Of a DNA stretch of 64,000 bases, positions 46,601 to 61,600 are shown piece after piece. A program made the translations under genes and the position numbers. Below the pieces are notes generated by a model. The model worked only from the letters and a program-made list of their open reading frames with translations. It was not told where the DNA came from and did no database searches. Every line of letters begins with the position of its first letter. Positions within the stretch are counted from its first letter, which is position 1. The DNA is from Ligustrum vulgare (taxonomy: Eukaryota; Streptophyta; Magnoliopsida; Lamiales; Oleaceae), in assembly GCA_963555705.1 (NCBI GenBank), contig OY743183.1:30601932-30665931 (forward strand), in the 5' to 3' direction.

Positions 46601-49600
46601 TCCAAGCATATGAAATTAGAAGAGAAATCACCGTATGAAAGATTCATCATTTTCTCGAGCTAAGGGTATTGTCCCGAGTTTTCAAATGACAACAAAAAGG
46701 AAAATTGACATTTTTGAAAAATCAATTTGTTGAGGATAATGTTTATTTTGAGTAGGTTACAGTTATCTTTTGATTTCACTCCCTTGGGTCCTTTGCTACT
46801 TTCACTCTGAATTTCTATCTCTCTCTTAAGAAATGCCAAATTATCTCCATATTTCTACTCAGTAATATGAAAAGTTTCATTTGGACCTAAAATAGAAATC
46901 TCCTTTTGGAAACAGCTAACTTTACTTTTTGAGCTCCTAACAATCTTTTTAGGATTGGGAGAGTCACCAAGATTTTGAACAACAAAAAAGTCACAGCAGA
47001 TGATCCATGAGACTTTAAAAAAGAGGATAAATTGGAATAAAACGTTTTCTTGGGCACGTAAAATGGTTTTTCCCTCGTACGTAAAGTTTTTGAATCCTTG
47101 AAGAGAGAGACTAGGTAAAATATTCTCTTCAATTCCAAAATATTCATACCAATTTTGAAACCATTTTGGAAAATTATTTTAACATGATTGAAGGAACAGG
47201 ATAAACCAAGAATGTCTAAAGAAGAAAACATTAAACAAAGTATCTTGGTAATCCAAGTAATTGAAATGCGAAGAGAAATCTTCCCCCTTTGAAAGGTTCA
47301 ACTTTTTCTCGAGCTAAGGGTAGTGTCCCCTGTCTTCAAATGACAACAAAAATGCAAAATGACATTTTTAAAAAATCGATATGTTGAGGATATTGTTTAT
47401 TTTGAGTAGGTTGCAGTTATCTTTTGATTTCGCTCCATTGGTTTCTTACTACTTTTACCCGGAACTTCTCTCTTTCTCTTAAGAAATTCCGGATTCTCTT
47501 CATATTTCTTCTTAGTAATATGAAATGTTTCATTTGGACCTAAAGTAGGAATCTCATCTCGAAAAAGCTAACTTTCATTTTTAAGGTCCTAACAATCTTT
47601 TTAGGATTGTGAGAGTCACCAGGATTTTGAACAACAAAAAAGTCACAGCACCTCGATCCATGAGACTTTAAAAAAGAGGATAAATTGGAATAAAACGTTT
47701 TCTTGGGCACATAAAATGGTTTTTCCCTCGTTCGTAAAGTTTTTGAATCCTTGAAAAGAGAGACAAGGTTAAATATTCTCTTCAATTCCAAAATATTCAC
47801 ACCAATTTTGAAACCATTTTGGAAAAGTATTTTTACATGATTGAAGGAACAGGATAAACCAGGAATGCATAAGATAGACATGGAAGAAAATATTAAACAA
47901 AGCATATTCGTAATCCAAGCATATGAAATTAGAAGAGAAATCACCGTATGAAAGATTCATCATTTTCTCGAGCTAAGGGTATTGTCCCGAGTTTTCAAAT
48001 GACAACAAAAAGGAAAATTGACATTTTTGAAAAATCAATTTGTTGAGGATAATGTTTATTTTGAGTAGGTTACAGTTATCTTTTGATTTCACTCCCTTGG
48101 GTCCTTTGCTACTTTCACTCTGAATTTCTATCTCTCTCTTAAGAAATGCCAAATTATCTCCATATTTCTACTCAGTAATATGAAAAGTTTCATTTGGACC
48201 TAAAATAGAAATCTCCTTTTGGAAACAGCTAACTTTACTTTTTGAGCTCCTAACAATCTTTTTAGGATTGGGAGAGTCACCAAGATTTTGAACAACAAAA
48301 AAGTCACAGCAGATGATCCATGAGACTTTAAAAAAGAGGATAAATTGGAATAAAACGTTTTCTTGGGCACGTAAAATGGTTTTTCCCTCGTACGTAAAGT
48401 TTTTGAATCCTTGAAGAGAGAGACTAGGTAAAATATTCTCTTCAATTCCAAAATATTCATACCAATTTTGAAACCATTTTGGAAAATTATTTTAACATGA
48501 TTGAAGGAACAGGATAAACCAAGAATGTCTAAAGAAGAAAACATTAAACAAAGTATCTTGGTAATCCAAGTAATTGAAATGCGAAGAGAAATCTTCCCCC
48601 TTTGAAAGGTTCAACTTTTTCTCGAGCTAAGGGTAGTGTCCCCTGTCTTCAAATGACAACAAAAATGCAAAATGACATTTTTAAAAAATCGATATGTTGA
48701 GGATATTGTTTATTTTGAGTAGGTTGCAGTTATCTTTTGATTTCGCTCACTTGGTTTCTTGCTACTTTTACCCGGAACTTCTCTCTTTCTCTTAAGAAAT
48801 TCCGGATTCTCTTCATATTTCTTCTTAGTAATATGAAATGTTTCATTTGGACCTAAAGTAGGAATCTCATCTCGAAAAAGCTAACTTTCATTTTTAAGGT
48901 CCTAACAATCTTTTTAGGATTGTGAGAGTCACCAGGATTTTGAACAACAAAAAAGTCACAGCACCTCGATCCATGAGACTTTAAAAAAGAGGATAAATTG
49001 GAATAAAACGTTTTCTTGGGCACATAAAATGGTTTTTCCCTCGTTCGTAAAGTTTTTGAATCCTTGAAAAGAGAGACAAGGTTAAATATTCTCTTCAATT
49101 CCAAAATATTCACACCAATTTTGAAACCATTTTGGAAAAGTATTTTTACATTATTGAAGGAACAGGATAAACCAGGAATGCATAAGATGTCTATGGAAGA
49201 AAATATTAAACAAAGCATATTCGTAATCCAAGCATATGAAATTAGAAGAGAAATCACCGTATGAAAGATTCATCATTTTCTCGAGCTAAGGGTATTGTCC
49301 CGAGTTTTCAAATGACAACAAAAAGGAAAATTGACATTTTTGAAAAATCAATTTGTTGAGGATAATGTTTATTTTGAGTAGGTTACAGTTATCTTTTGAT
49401 TTCACTCCCTTGGGTCCTTTGCTACTTTCACTCTGAATTTCTATCTCTCTCTTAAGAAATGCCAAATTATCTCCATATTTCTACTCAGTAATATGAAAAG
49501 TTTCATTTGGACCTAAAATAGAAATCTCCTTTTGGAAACAGCTAACTTTACTTTTTGAGCTCCTAACAATCTTTTTAGGATTGGGAGAGTCACCAAGATT

Positions 49601-50165
49601 TTGAACAACAAAAAAGTCACAGCAGATGATCCATGAGACTTTAAAAAAGAGGATAAATTGGAATAAAACGTTTTCTTGGGCACGTAAAATGGTTTTTCCC
49701 TCGTACGTAAAGTTTTTGAATCCTTGAAGAGAGAGACTAGGTAAAATATTCTCTTCAATTCCAAAATATTCATACCAATTTTGAAACCATTTTGGAAAAT
49801 TATTTTAACATGATTGAAGGAACAGGATAAACCAAGAATGTCTAAAGAAGAATACATTAAACAAAGCATCTTGGTAATCCAAGTAATTGAAATGCGAAGA
49901 GAAATCTTCCCCCTTTGAAAGGTTCAACTTTTTCTCGAGCTAAGGGTAGTGTCCCCTGTCTTCAAATGACAACAAAAATGCAAAATGACATTTTTAAAAA
50001 ATCGATATGTTGAGGATATTGTTTATTTTGAGTAGGTTGCAGTTATCTTTTGATTTCGCTCCCTTGGTTTCTTGCTACTTTTACCCGGAACTTCTCTCTT
50101 TCTCTTAAGAAATTCCGGATTCTCTTCATATTTCTTCTTAGTAATATGAAATGTTTCATTTGGAC
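43601..50165. repeat. 6565-bp higher-order block, copy 1 (five dimers)
   Basis: Diagnostic variants repeat at +6565 bp: 'aagtgttttt' near 43888, 'cctagcaatc' near 44313, 'cctctgtcttc' near 44703, 'ctttttgaaac' near 45591, the 'atagacat' variant at 46561 and 47874, 'acattattg' near 49150 and 'aagaatacatt' near 49853. The length equals 5 x 1313 bp. Boundaries are arbitrary in phase. Confidence 0.92.
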
Positions 50166-53100
50166 CTAAAGTAGGAATCTCATCTCGAAAAAGCTAACTT
50201 TCATTTTTAAGGTCCTAACAATCTTTTTAGGATTGTGAGAGTCACCAGGATTTTGAACAACAAAAAAGTCACAGCACCTCGATCCATGAGACTTTAAAAA
50301 AGAGGATAAATTGGAATAAAACGTTTTCTTGGGCACATAAAATGGTTTTTCCCTCGTTCGTAAAGTTTTTGAATCCTTGAAAAGAGAGACAAGGTTAAAT
50401 ATTCTCTTCAATTCCAAAATATTCACACCAATTTTGAAACCATTTTGGAAAAGTGTTTTTACATGATTGAAGGAACAGGATAAACCAGGAATGCATAAGA
50501 TGTCTATGGAAGAAAATATTAAACAAAGCATATTCGTAATCCAAGCATATGAAATTAGAAGAGAAATCACCGTTTGAAAGATTCATCATTTTCTCGAGCC
50601 AAGGGTATTGTCCCGAGTTTTCAAATGACAACAAAAAGGAAAATTGACATTTTTGAAAAATCAATTTGTTGAGGATAATGTTTATTTTGAGTAGGTTACA
50701 GTTATCTTTTGATTTCACTCCCTTGGTTCCTTTGCTACTTTCACTCTGAATTTCTATCTCTCTCTTAAGAAATGCCAAATTATCTCCATATTTCTACTCA
50801 GTAATATGAAAAGTTTCATTTGGACCTAAAATAGAAATCTCCTCTTGGAAAAAGCTAACTTTAATTTTTGAGCTCCTAGCAATCTTTTTAGGATTGGGAG
50901 AGTCACCAAGATTTTGAACAACAAAAAAGTCACAGCAGATGATCCATGAGACTTTAAAAAAGAGGATAAATTGGAATAAAACGTTTTCTTGGGCACATAA
51001 AATGGTTTTTCCCTCGTACGTAAAGTTTTTGAATCCTTGAAGAGAGAGACTAGGTAAAATATTCTCTTCAATTCCAAAATATTCATACCAATTTTGAAAC
51101 CATTTTGGAAAATTATTTTAACATGATTGAAGGAACACGATAAACCAAGAATGTCTAAAGAAGAAAACATTAAACAAAGCATCTTGGTAATCCAAGTAAT
51201 TGAAATGCGAAGAGAAATCTTCCCCCTTTGAAAGGTTCAACTTTTTCTCGAGCTAAGGGTAGTGTCCTCTGTCTTCAAATGACAACAAAAATGCAAAATG
51301 ACATTTTTAAAAAATCGATATGTTGAGGATATTGTTTATTTTGAGTAGGTTGCAGTTATCTTTTGATTTCGCTCCATTGGTTTCTTACTACTTTTACCCG
51401 GAACTTCTCTCTTTCTCTTAAGAAATTCCGGATTCTCTTCATATTTCTTCTTAGTAATATGAAATGTTTCATTTGGACCTAAAGTAGGAATCTCATCTCG
51501 AAAAAGCTAACTTTCATTTTTAAGGTCCTAACAATCTTTTTAGGATTGTGAGAGTCACCAGGATTTTGAACAACAAAAAAGTCACAGCACCTCGATCCAT
51601 GAGACTTTAAAAAAGAGGATAAATTGGAATAAAACGTTTTCTTGGGCACATAAAATGGTTTTTCCCTCGTTCGTAAAGTTTTTGAATCCTTGAAAAGAGA
51701 GACAAGGTTAAATATTCTCTTCAATTCCAAAATATTCACACCAATTTTGAAACCATTTTGGAAAAGTATTTTTACATGATTGAAGGAACAGGATAAACCA
51801 GGAATGCATAAGATGTCTATGGAAGAAAATATTAAACAAAGCATATTCGTAATCCAAGCATATGAAATTAGAAGAGAAATCACCGTATGAAAGATTCATC
51901 ATTTTCTCGAGCTAAGGGTATTGTCCCGAGTTTTCAAATGACAACAAAAAGGAAAATTGACATTTTTGAAAAATCAATTTGTTGAGGATAATGTTTATTT
52001 TGAGTAGGTTACAGTTATCTTTTGATTTCACTCCCTTGGGTCCTTTGCTACTTTCACTCTGAATTTCTATCTCTCTCTTAAGAAATGCCAAATTATCTCC
52101 ATATTTCTACTCAGTAATATGAAAAGTTTCATTTGGACCTAAAATAGAAATCTCCTTTTTGAAACAGCTAACTTTACTTTTTGAGCTCCTAACAATCTTT
52201 TTAGGATTGGGAGAGTCACCAAGATTTTGAACAACAAAAAAGTCACAGCAGATGATCCATGAGACTTTAAAAAAGAGGATAAATTGGAATAAAACGTTTT
52301 CTTGGGCACATAAAATGGTTTTTCCCTCGTACGTAAAGTTTTTGAATCCTTGAAGAGAGAGACTAGGTAAAATATTCTCTTCAATTCCAAAATATTCATA
52401 CCAATTTTGAAACCATTTTGGAAAATTATTTTAACATGATTGAAGGAACAGGATAAACCAAGAATGTCTAAAGAAGAAAACATTAAACAAAGTATCTTGG
52501 TAATCCAAGTAATTGAAATGCGAAGAGAAATCTTCCCCCTTTGAAAGGTTCAACTTTTTCTCGAGCTAAGGGTAGTGTCCCCTGTCTTCAAATGACAACA
52601 AAAATGCAAAATGACATTTTTAAAAAATCGATATGTTGAGGATATTGTTTATTTTGAGTAGGTTGCAGTTATCTTTTGATTTCGCTCCATTGGTTTCTTA
52701 CTACTTTTACCCGGAACTTCTCTCTTTCTCTTAAGAAATTCCGGATTCTCTTCATATTTCTTCTTAGTAATATGAAATGTTTCATTTGGACCTAAAGTAG
52801 GAATCTCATCTCGAAAAAGCTAACTTTCATTTTTAAGGTCCTAACAATCTTTTTAGGATTGTGAGAGTCACCAGGATTTTGAACAACAAAAAAGTCACAG
52901 CACCTCGATCCATGAGACTTTAAAAAAGAGGATAAATTGGAATAAAACGTTTTCTTGGGCACATAAAATGGTTTTTCCCTCGTTCGTAAAGTTTTTGAAT
53001 CCTTGAAAAGAGAGACAAGGTTAAATATTCTCTTCAATTCCAAAATATTCACACCAATTTTGAAACCATTTTGGAAAAGTATTTTTACATGATTGAAGGA

Positions 53101-56100
53101 ACAGGATAAACCAGGAATGCATAAGATAGACATGGAAGAAAATATTAAACAAAGCATATTCGTAATCCAAGCATATGAAATTAGAAGAGAAATCACCGTA
53201 TGAAAGATTCATCATTTTCTCGAGCTAAGGGTATTGTCCCGAGTTTTCAAATGACAACAAAAAGGAAAATTGACATTTTTGAAAAATCAATTTGTTGAGG
53301 ATAATGTTTATTTTGAGTAGGTTACAGTTATCTTTTGATTTCACTCCCTTGGGTCCTTTGCTACTTTCACTCTGAATTTCTATCTCTCTCTTAAGAAATG
53401 CCAAATTATCTCCATATTTCTACTCAGTAATATGAAAAGTTTCATTTGGACCTAAAATAGAAATCTCCTTTTGGAAACAGCTAACTTTACTTTTTGAGCT
53501 CCTAACAATCTTTTTAGGATTGGGAGAGTCACCAAGATTTTGAACAACAAAAAAGTCACAGCAGATGATCCATGAGACTTTAAAAAAGAGGATAAATTGG
53601 AATAAAACGTTTTCTTGGGCACGTAAAATGGTTTTTCCCTCGTACGTAAAGTTTTTGAATCCTTGAAGAGAGAGACTAGGTAAAATATTCTCTTCAATTC
53701 CAAAATATTCATACCAATTTTGAAACCATTTTGGAAAATTATTTTAACATGATTGAAGGAACAGGATAAACCAAGAATGTCTAAAGAAGAAAACATTAAA
53801 CAAAGTATCTTGGTAATCCAAGTAATTGAAATGCGAAGAGAAATCTTCCCCCTTTGAAAGGTTCAACTTTTTCTCGAGCTAAGGGTAGTGTCCCCTGTCT
53901 TCAAATGACAACAAAAATGCAAAATGACATTTTTAAAAAATCGATATGTTGAGGATATTGTTTATTTTGAGTAGGTTGCAGTTATCTTTTGATTTCGCTC
54001 CATTGGTTTCTTACTACTTTTACCCGGAACTTCTCTCTTTCTCTTAAGAAATTCCGGATTCTCTTCATATTTCTTCTTAGTAATATGAAATGTTTCATTT
54101 GGACCTAAAGTAGGAATCTCATCTCGAAAAAGCTAACTTTCATTTTTAAGGTCCTAACAATCTTTTTAGGATTGTGAGAGTCACCAGGATTTTGAACAAC
54201 AAAAAAGTCACAGCACCTCGATCCATGAGACTTTAAAAAAGAGGATAAATTGGAATAAAACGTTTTCTTGGGCACATAAAATGGTTTTTCCCTCGTTCGT
54301 AAAGTTTTTGAATCCTTGAAAAGAGAGACAAGGTTAAATATTCTCTTCAATTCCAAAATATTCACACCAATTTTGAAACCATTTTGGAAAAGTATTTTTA
54401 CATGATTGAAGGAACAGGATAAACCAGGAATGCATAAGATAGACATGGAAGAAAATATTAAACAAAGCATATTCGTAATCCAAGCATATGAAATTAGAAG
54501 AGAAATCACCGTATGAAAGATTCATCATTTTCTCGAGCTAAGGGTATTGTCCCGAGTTTTCAAATGACAACAAAAAGGAAAATTGACATTTTTGAAAAAT
54601 CAATTTGTTGAGGATAATGTTTATTTTGAGTAGGTTACAGTTATCTTTTGATTTCACTCCCTTGGGTCCTTTGCTACTTTCACTCTGAATTTCTATCTCT
54701 CTCTTAAGAAATGCCAAATTATCTCCATATTTCTACTCAGTAATATGAAAAGTTTCATTTGGACCTAAAATAGAAATCTCCTTTTGGAAACAGCTAACTT
54801 TACTTTTTGAGCTCCTAACAATCTTTTTAGGATTGGGAGAGTCACCAAGATTTTGAACAACAAAAAAGTCACAGCAGATGATCCATGAGACTTTAAAAAA
54901 GAGGATAAATTGGAATAAAACGTTTTCTTGGGCACGTAAAATGGTTTTTCCCTCGTACGTAAAGTTTTTGAATCCTTGAAGAGAGAGACTAGGTAAAATA
55001 TTCTCTTCAATTCCAAAATATTCATACCAATTTTGAAACCATTTTGGAAAATTATTTTAACATGATTGAAGGAACAGGATAAACCAAGAATGTCTAAAGA
55101 AGAAAACATTAAACAAAGTATCTTGGTAATCCAAGTAATTGAAATGCGAAGAGAAATCTTCCCCCTTTGAAAGGTTCAACTTTTTCTCGAGCTAAGGGTA
55201 GTGTCCCCTGTCTTCAAATGACAACAAAAATGCAAAATGACATTTTTAAAAAATCGATATGTTGAGGATATTGTTTATTTTGAGTAGGTTGCAGTTATCT
55301 TTTGATTTCGCTCACTTGGTTTCTTGCTACTTTTACCCGGAACTTCTCTCTTTCTCTTAAGAAATTCCGGATTCTCTTCATATTTCTTCTTAGTAATATG
55401 AAATGTTTCATTTGGACCTAAAGTAGGAATCTCATCTCGAAAAAGCTAACTTTCATTTTTAAGGTCCTAACAATCTTTTTAGGATTGTGAGAGTCACCAG
55501 GATTTTGAACAACAAAAAAGTCACAGCACCTCGATCCATGAGACTTTAAAAAAGAGGATAAATTGGAATAAAACGTTTTCTTGGGCACATAAAATGGTTT
55601 TTCCCTCGTTCGTAAAGTTTTTGAATCCTTGAAAAGAGAGACAAGGTTAAATATTCTCTTCAATTCCAAAATATTCACACCAATTTTGAAACCATTTTGG
55701 AAAAGTATTTTTACATTATTGAAGGAACAGGATAAACCAGGAATGCATAAGATGTCTATGGAAGAAAATATTAAACAAAGCATATTCGTAATCCAAGCAT
55801 ATGAAATTAGAAGAGAAATCACCGTATGAAAGATTCATCATTTTCTCGAGCTAAGGGTATTGTCCCGAGTTTTCAAATGACAACAAAAAGGAAAATTGAC
55901 ATTTTTGAAAAATCAATTTGTTGAGGATAATGTTTATTTTGAGTAGGTTACAGTTATCTTTTGATTTCACTCCCTTGGGTCCTTTGCTACTTTCACTCTG
56001 AATTTCTATCTCTCTCTTAAGAAATGCCAAATTATCTCCATATTTCTACTCAGTAATATGAAAAGTTTCATTTGGACCTAAAATAGAAATCTCCTTTTGG

Positions 56101-56730
56101 AAACAGCTAACTTTACTTTTTGAGCTCCTAACAATCTTTTTAGGATTGGGAGAGTCACCAAGATTTTGAACAACAAAAAAGTCACAGCAGATGATCCATG
56201 AGACTTTAAAAAAGAGGATAAATTGGAATAAAACGTTTTCTTGGGCACGTAAAATGGTTTTTCCCTCGTACGTAAAGTTTTTGAATCCTTGAAGAGAGAG
56301 ACTAGGTAAAATATTCTCTTCAATTCCAAAATATTCATACCAATTTTGAAACCATTTTGGAAAATTATTTTAACATGATTGAAGGAACAGGATAAACCAA
56401 GAATGTCTAAAGAAGAATACATTAAACAAAGCATCTTGGTAATCCAAGTAATTGAAATGCGAAGAGAAATCTTCCCCCTTTGAAAGGTTCAACTTTTTCT
56501 CGAGCTAAGGGTAGTGTCCCCTGTCTTCAAATGACAACAAAAATGCAAAATGACATTTTTAAAAAATCGATATGTTGAGGATATTGTTTATTTTGAGTAG
56601 GTTGCAGTTATCTTTTGATTTCGCTCCCTTGGTTTCTTGCTACTTTTACCCGGAACTTCTCTCTTTCTCTTAAGAAATTCCGGATTCTCTTCATATTTCT
56701 TCTTAGTAATATGAAATGTTTCATTTGGAC
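50166..56730. repeat. 6565-bp higher-order block, copy 2
   Basis: All diagnostic variants of the preceding block recur in order (near 50453, 50878, 51268, 52156, 53126, 54439, 55715 and 56418). The start of a third copy ('aagtgttttt' near 57018, 'cctagcaatc' near 57443, 'cctctgtcttc' near 57833) follows before the array changes variant near 57.9 kb. Confidence 0.92.
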
Positions 56731-58698
56731 CTAAAGTAGGAATCTCATCTCGAAAAAGCTAACTTTCATTTTTAAGGTCCTAACAATCTTTTTAGGATTG
56801 TGAGAGTCACCAGGATTTTGAACAACAAAAAAGTCACAGCACCTCGATCCATGAGACTTTAAAAAAGAGGATAAATTGGAATAAAACGTTTTCTTGGGCA
56901 CATAAAATGGTTTTTCCCTCGTTCGTAAAGTTTTTGAATCCTTGAAAAGAGAGACAAGGTTAAATATTCTCTTCAATTCCAAAATATTCACACCAATTTT
57001 GAAACCATTTTGGAAAAGTGTTTTTACATGATTGAAGGAACAGGATAAACCAGGAATGCATAAGATGTCTATGGAAGAAAATATTAAACAAAGCATATTC
57101 GTAATCCAAGCATATGAAATTAGAAGAGAAATCACCGTTTGAAAGATTCATCATTTTCTCGAGCCAAGGGTATTGTCCCGAGTTTTCAAATGACAACAAA
57201 AAGGAAAATTGACATTTTTGAAAAATCAATTTGTTGAGGATAATGTTTATTTTGAGTAGGTTACAGTTATCTTTTGATTTCACTCCCTTGGTTCCTTTGC
57301 TACTTTCACTCTGAATTTCTATCTCTCTCTTAAGAAATGCCAAATTATCTCCATATTTCTACTCAGTAATATGAAAAGTTTCATTTGGACCTAAAATAGA
57401 AATCTCCTCTTGGAAAAAGCTAACTTTAATTTTTGAGCTCCTAGCAATCTTTTTAGGATTGGGAGAGTCACCAAGATTTTGAACAACAAAAAAGTCACAG
57501 CAGATGATCCATGAGACTTTAAAAAAGAGGATAAATTGGAATAAAACGTTTTGTTGGGCACATAAAATGGTTTTTCCCTCGTACGTAAAGTTTTTGAATC
57601 CTTGAAGAGAGAGACTAGGTAAAATATTCTCTTCAATTCCAAAATATTCATACCAATTTTGAAACCATTTTGGAAAATTATTTTAACATGATTGAAGGAA
57701 CACGATAAACCAAGAATGTCTAAAGAAGAAAACATTAAACAAAGCATCTTGGTAATCCAAGTAATTGAAATGCGAAGAGAAATCTTCCCCCTTTGAAAGG
57801 TTCAACTTTTTCTCGAGCTAAGGGTAGTGTCCTCTGTCTTCAAATGACAACAAAAATGCAAAATGTCATTTTTAAAAAATCGATATGTTGAGGATATTGT
57901 TTATTTTGAGTAGGTTGCAGTTATCTTTTGATTTCGCTCCCTTGGTTTCTTACTACTTTTACCCGGAACTTCTCTCTTTCTCTTAAGAAATTCCGGATTC
58001 TCTTCATATTTCTTCTTAGTAATATGAAATGTTTCATTTGGACCTAAAGTAGGAATCTCATCTCGAAAAAGCTAACTTTCATTTTTAAGGTCCTAACTTT
58101 TTGGATTGTGAGAGTCACCAGGATTTTGAACAACAAAAAAGTCACAGCACCTCGATCCATGAGACTTTAAAAAAGAGGATAAATTGGAATAAAACGTTTT
58201 CTTGGGCACATAAAATGGTTTTTCCCTCGTTCGTAAAGTTTTTGAATCCTTGAAAAGAGAGACAAGGTTAAATATTCTCTTCAATTCCAAAATATTCACA
58301 CCAATTTTGAAACCATTTTGGAAAAGTATTTTTACATGATTGAAGGAACAGGATAAACCAGGAATGCATAAGATGTCTGTGGAAGAAAATATTAAACAAA
58401 GCATATTCGTAATCCTAGCATATGAAATTAGAAGAGAAATCACCGTTTGAAAGATTCATCATTTTCTCGAGCCAAGGGTATTGTCCCGAGTTTTCAAATG
58501 ACAACAAAAAGGAAAATTGACATTTTTGAAAAATCAATTTGTTGAGGATAATGTTTATTTTGAGTAGGTTACAGTTATCTTTTGATTTCACTCCCTTGGT
58601 TCCTTTGCTATTTTCACTCTGAATTTCTATCTCTCTCTTAAGAAATGCCAAATTATCTCCATATTTCTACTCAGTAATATGAAAAGTTTCATTTGGAC

Positions 58699-61600
58699 CT
58701 AAAATAGAAATCTCCTCTTGGAAAAAGCTAACTTTAATTTTTGAGCTCCTAACAATCTTTTTAGGATTGGGAGAGTCACCAAGATTTTGAACAACAAAAA
58801 AGTCACAGCAGATGATCCATGAGACTTTAAAAAAGAGGATAAATTGGAATAAAACGTTTTCTTGGGCACGTAAAATGGTTTTTCCCTCGTACGTAAAGTT
58901 TTTGAATCCTTGAAGAGAGAGACTAGGTAAAATATTCTCTTCAATTCCAAAATATTCATACCAATTTTGAAACCATTTTGGAAAATTATTTTAACATGAT
59001 TGAAGGAACAGGATAAACCAAGAATGTCTAAAGAAGAAAACATTAAACAAAGCATCTTGGTAATCCAAGTAATTGAAATGCGAAGAGAAATCTTCCCCCT
59101 TTGAAAGGTTCAACTTTTTCTCGAGCTAAGGGTAGTGTCCCCTGTCTTCAAATGACAACAAAAATGCAAAATGACATTTTTAAAAAATCGATATGTTGAG
59201 GATATTGTTTATTTTGAGTAGGTTGCAGTTATCTTTTGATTTCGCTCCCTTGGTTTCTTACTACTTTTACCCGGAACTTCTCTCTTTCTCTTAAGAAATT
59301 CCGGATTCTCTTCATATTTCTTCTTAGTAATATGAAATGTTTCATTTGGACCTAAAGTAGGAATCTCATCTCGAAAAAGCTAACTTTCATTTTTAAGGTC
59401 CTAACAATCTTTTTAGGATTGTGAGAGTCACCAGGATTTTGAACAACAAAAAAGTCACAGCACCTCGATCCATGAGACTTTAAAAAAGAGGATAAATTGG
59501 AATAAAACGTTTTCTTGGGCACATAAAATGGTTTTTCCCTCGTTCGTAAAGTTTTTGAATCCTTGAAAAGAGAGACAAGGTTAAATATTCTCTTCAATTC
59601 CAAAATATTCACACCAATTTTGAAACCATTTTGGAAAAGTATTTTTACATGATTGAAGGAACAGGATAAACCAGGAATGCATAAGATGTCTGTGGAAGAA
59701 AATATTAAACAAAGCATATTCGTAATCCTAGCATATGAAATTAGAAGAGAAATCACCGTTTGAAAGATTCATCATTTTCTCGAGCCAAGGGTATTGTCCC
59801 GAGTTTTCAAATGACAACAAAAAGGAAAATTGACATTTTTGAAAAATCAATTTGTTGAGGATAATGTTTATTTTGAGTAGGTTACAGTTATCTTTTGATT
59901 TCACTCCCTTGGTTCCTTTGCTATTTTCACTCTGAATTTCTATCTCTCTCTTAAGAAATGCCAAATTATCTCCATATTTCTACTCAGTAATATGAAAAGT
60001 TTCATTTGGACCTAAAATAGAAATCTCCTCTTGGAAAAAGCTAACTTTAATTTTTGAGCTCCTAACAATCTTTTTAGGATTGGGAGAGTCACCAAGATTT
60101 TGAACAACAAAAAAGTCACAGCAGATGATCCATGAGACTTTAAAAAAGAGGATAAATTGGAATAAAACGTTTTCTTGGGCACGTAAAATGGTTTTTCCCT
60201 CGTACGTAAAGTTTTTGAATCCTTGAAGAGAGAGACTAGGTAAAATATTCTCTTCAATTCCAAAATATTCATACCAATTTTGAAACCATTTTGGAAAATT
60301 ATTTTAACATGATTGAAGGAACAGGATAAACCAAGAATGTCTAAAGAAGAAAACATTAAACAAAGCATCTTGGTAATCCAAGTAATTGAAATGCGAAGAG
60401 AAATCTTCCCCCTTTGAAAGGTTCAACTTTTTCTCGAGCTAAGGGTAGTGTCCCCTGTCTTCAAATGACAACAAAAATGCAAAATGACATTTTTAAAAAA
60501 TCGATATGTTGAGGATATTGTTTATTTTGAGTAGGTTGCAGTTATCTTTTGATTTCGCTCCCTTGGTTTCTTACTACTTTTACCCGGAACTTCTCTCTTT
60601 CTCTTAAGAAATTCCGGATTCTCTTCATATTTCTTCTTAGTAATATGAAATGTTTCATTTGGACCTAAAGTAGGAATCTCATCTCGAAAAAGCTAACTTT
60701 CATTTTTAAGGTCCTAACAATCTTTTTAGGATTGTGAGAGTCACCAGGATTTTGAACAACAAAAAAGTCACAGCACCTCAATCCATGAGACTTTAAAAAA
60801 GAGGATAAATTGGAATAAAACGTTTTCTTGGGCACATAAAATGGTTTTTCCCTCGTTCGTAAAGTTTTTGAATCCTTGAAAAGAGAGACAAGGTTAAATA
60901 TTCTCTTCAATTCCAAAATATTCACACCAATTTTGAAACCATTTTGGAAAAGTATTTTTACATGATTGAAGGAACAGGATAAACCAGGAATGCATAAGAT
61001 GTCTGTGGAAGAAAATATTAAACAAAGCATATTCGTAATCCTAGCATATGAAATTAGAAGAGAAATCACCGTTTGAAAGATTCATCATTTTCTCGAGCCA
61101 AGGGTATTGTCCCGAGTTTTCAAATGACAACAAAAAGGAAAATTGACATTTTTGAAAAATCAATTTGTTGAGGATAATGTTTATTTTGAGTAAGTTACAG
61201 TTATCTTTTGATTTCACTCCCTTGGTTCCTTTGCTATTTTCACTCTGAATTTCTATCTCTCTCTTAAGAAATGCCAAATTATCTCCATATTTCTACTCAG
61301 TAATAGGAAAAGTTTCATTTGGACCTAAAATAGAAATCTCCTCTTGGAAAAAGCTAACTTTAATTTTTGAGCTCCTAACAATCTTTTTAGGATTGGGAGA
61401 GTCACCAAGATTTTGAACAACAAAAAAGTCACAGCAGATGATCCATGAGACTTTAAAAAAGAGGATAAATTGGAATAAAACGTTTTCTTGGGCACGTAAA
61501 ATGGTTTTTCCCTCGTACGTAAAGTTTTTGAATCCTTGAAGAGAGAGACTAGGTAAAATATTCTCTTCAATTCCAAAATATTCATACCAATTTTGAAACC

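Noticed and set aside
49064..49264. A 66-codon plus-strand frame in the satellite (also 55629-55829)
   Set aside because: It opens only because one substitution ('acattattg' for 'acatgattg') removes a stop in two monomers that are copies of one another 6565 bp apart.
43601..56730. Possible assembly duplication in place of a real 6565-bp repeat
   Set aside because: Not excluded, but the period is an exact multiple of the dimer and a partial third copy follows, which is the expected pattern for real unequal exchange; read-level evidence is needed to be certain.
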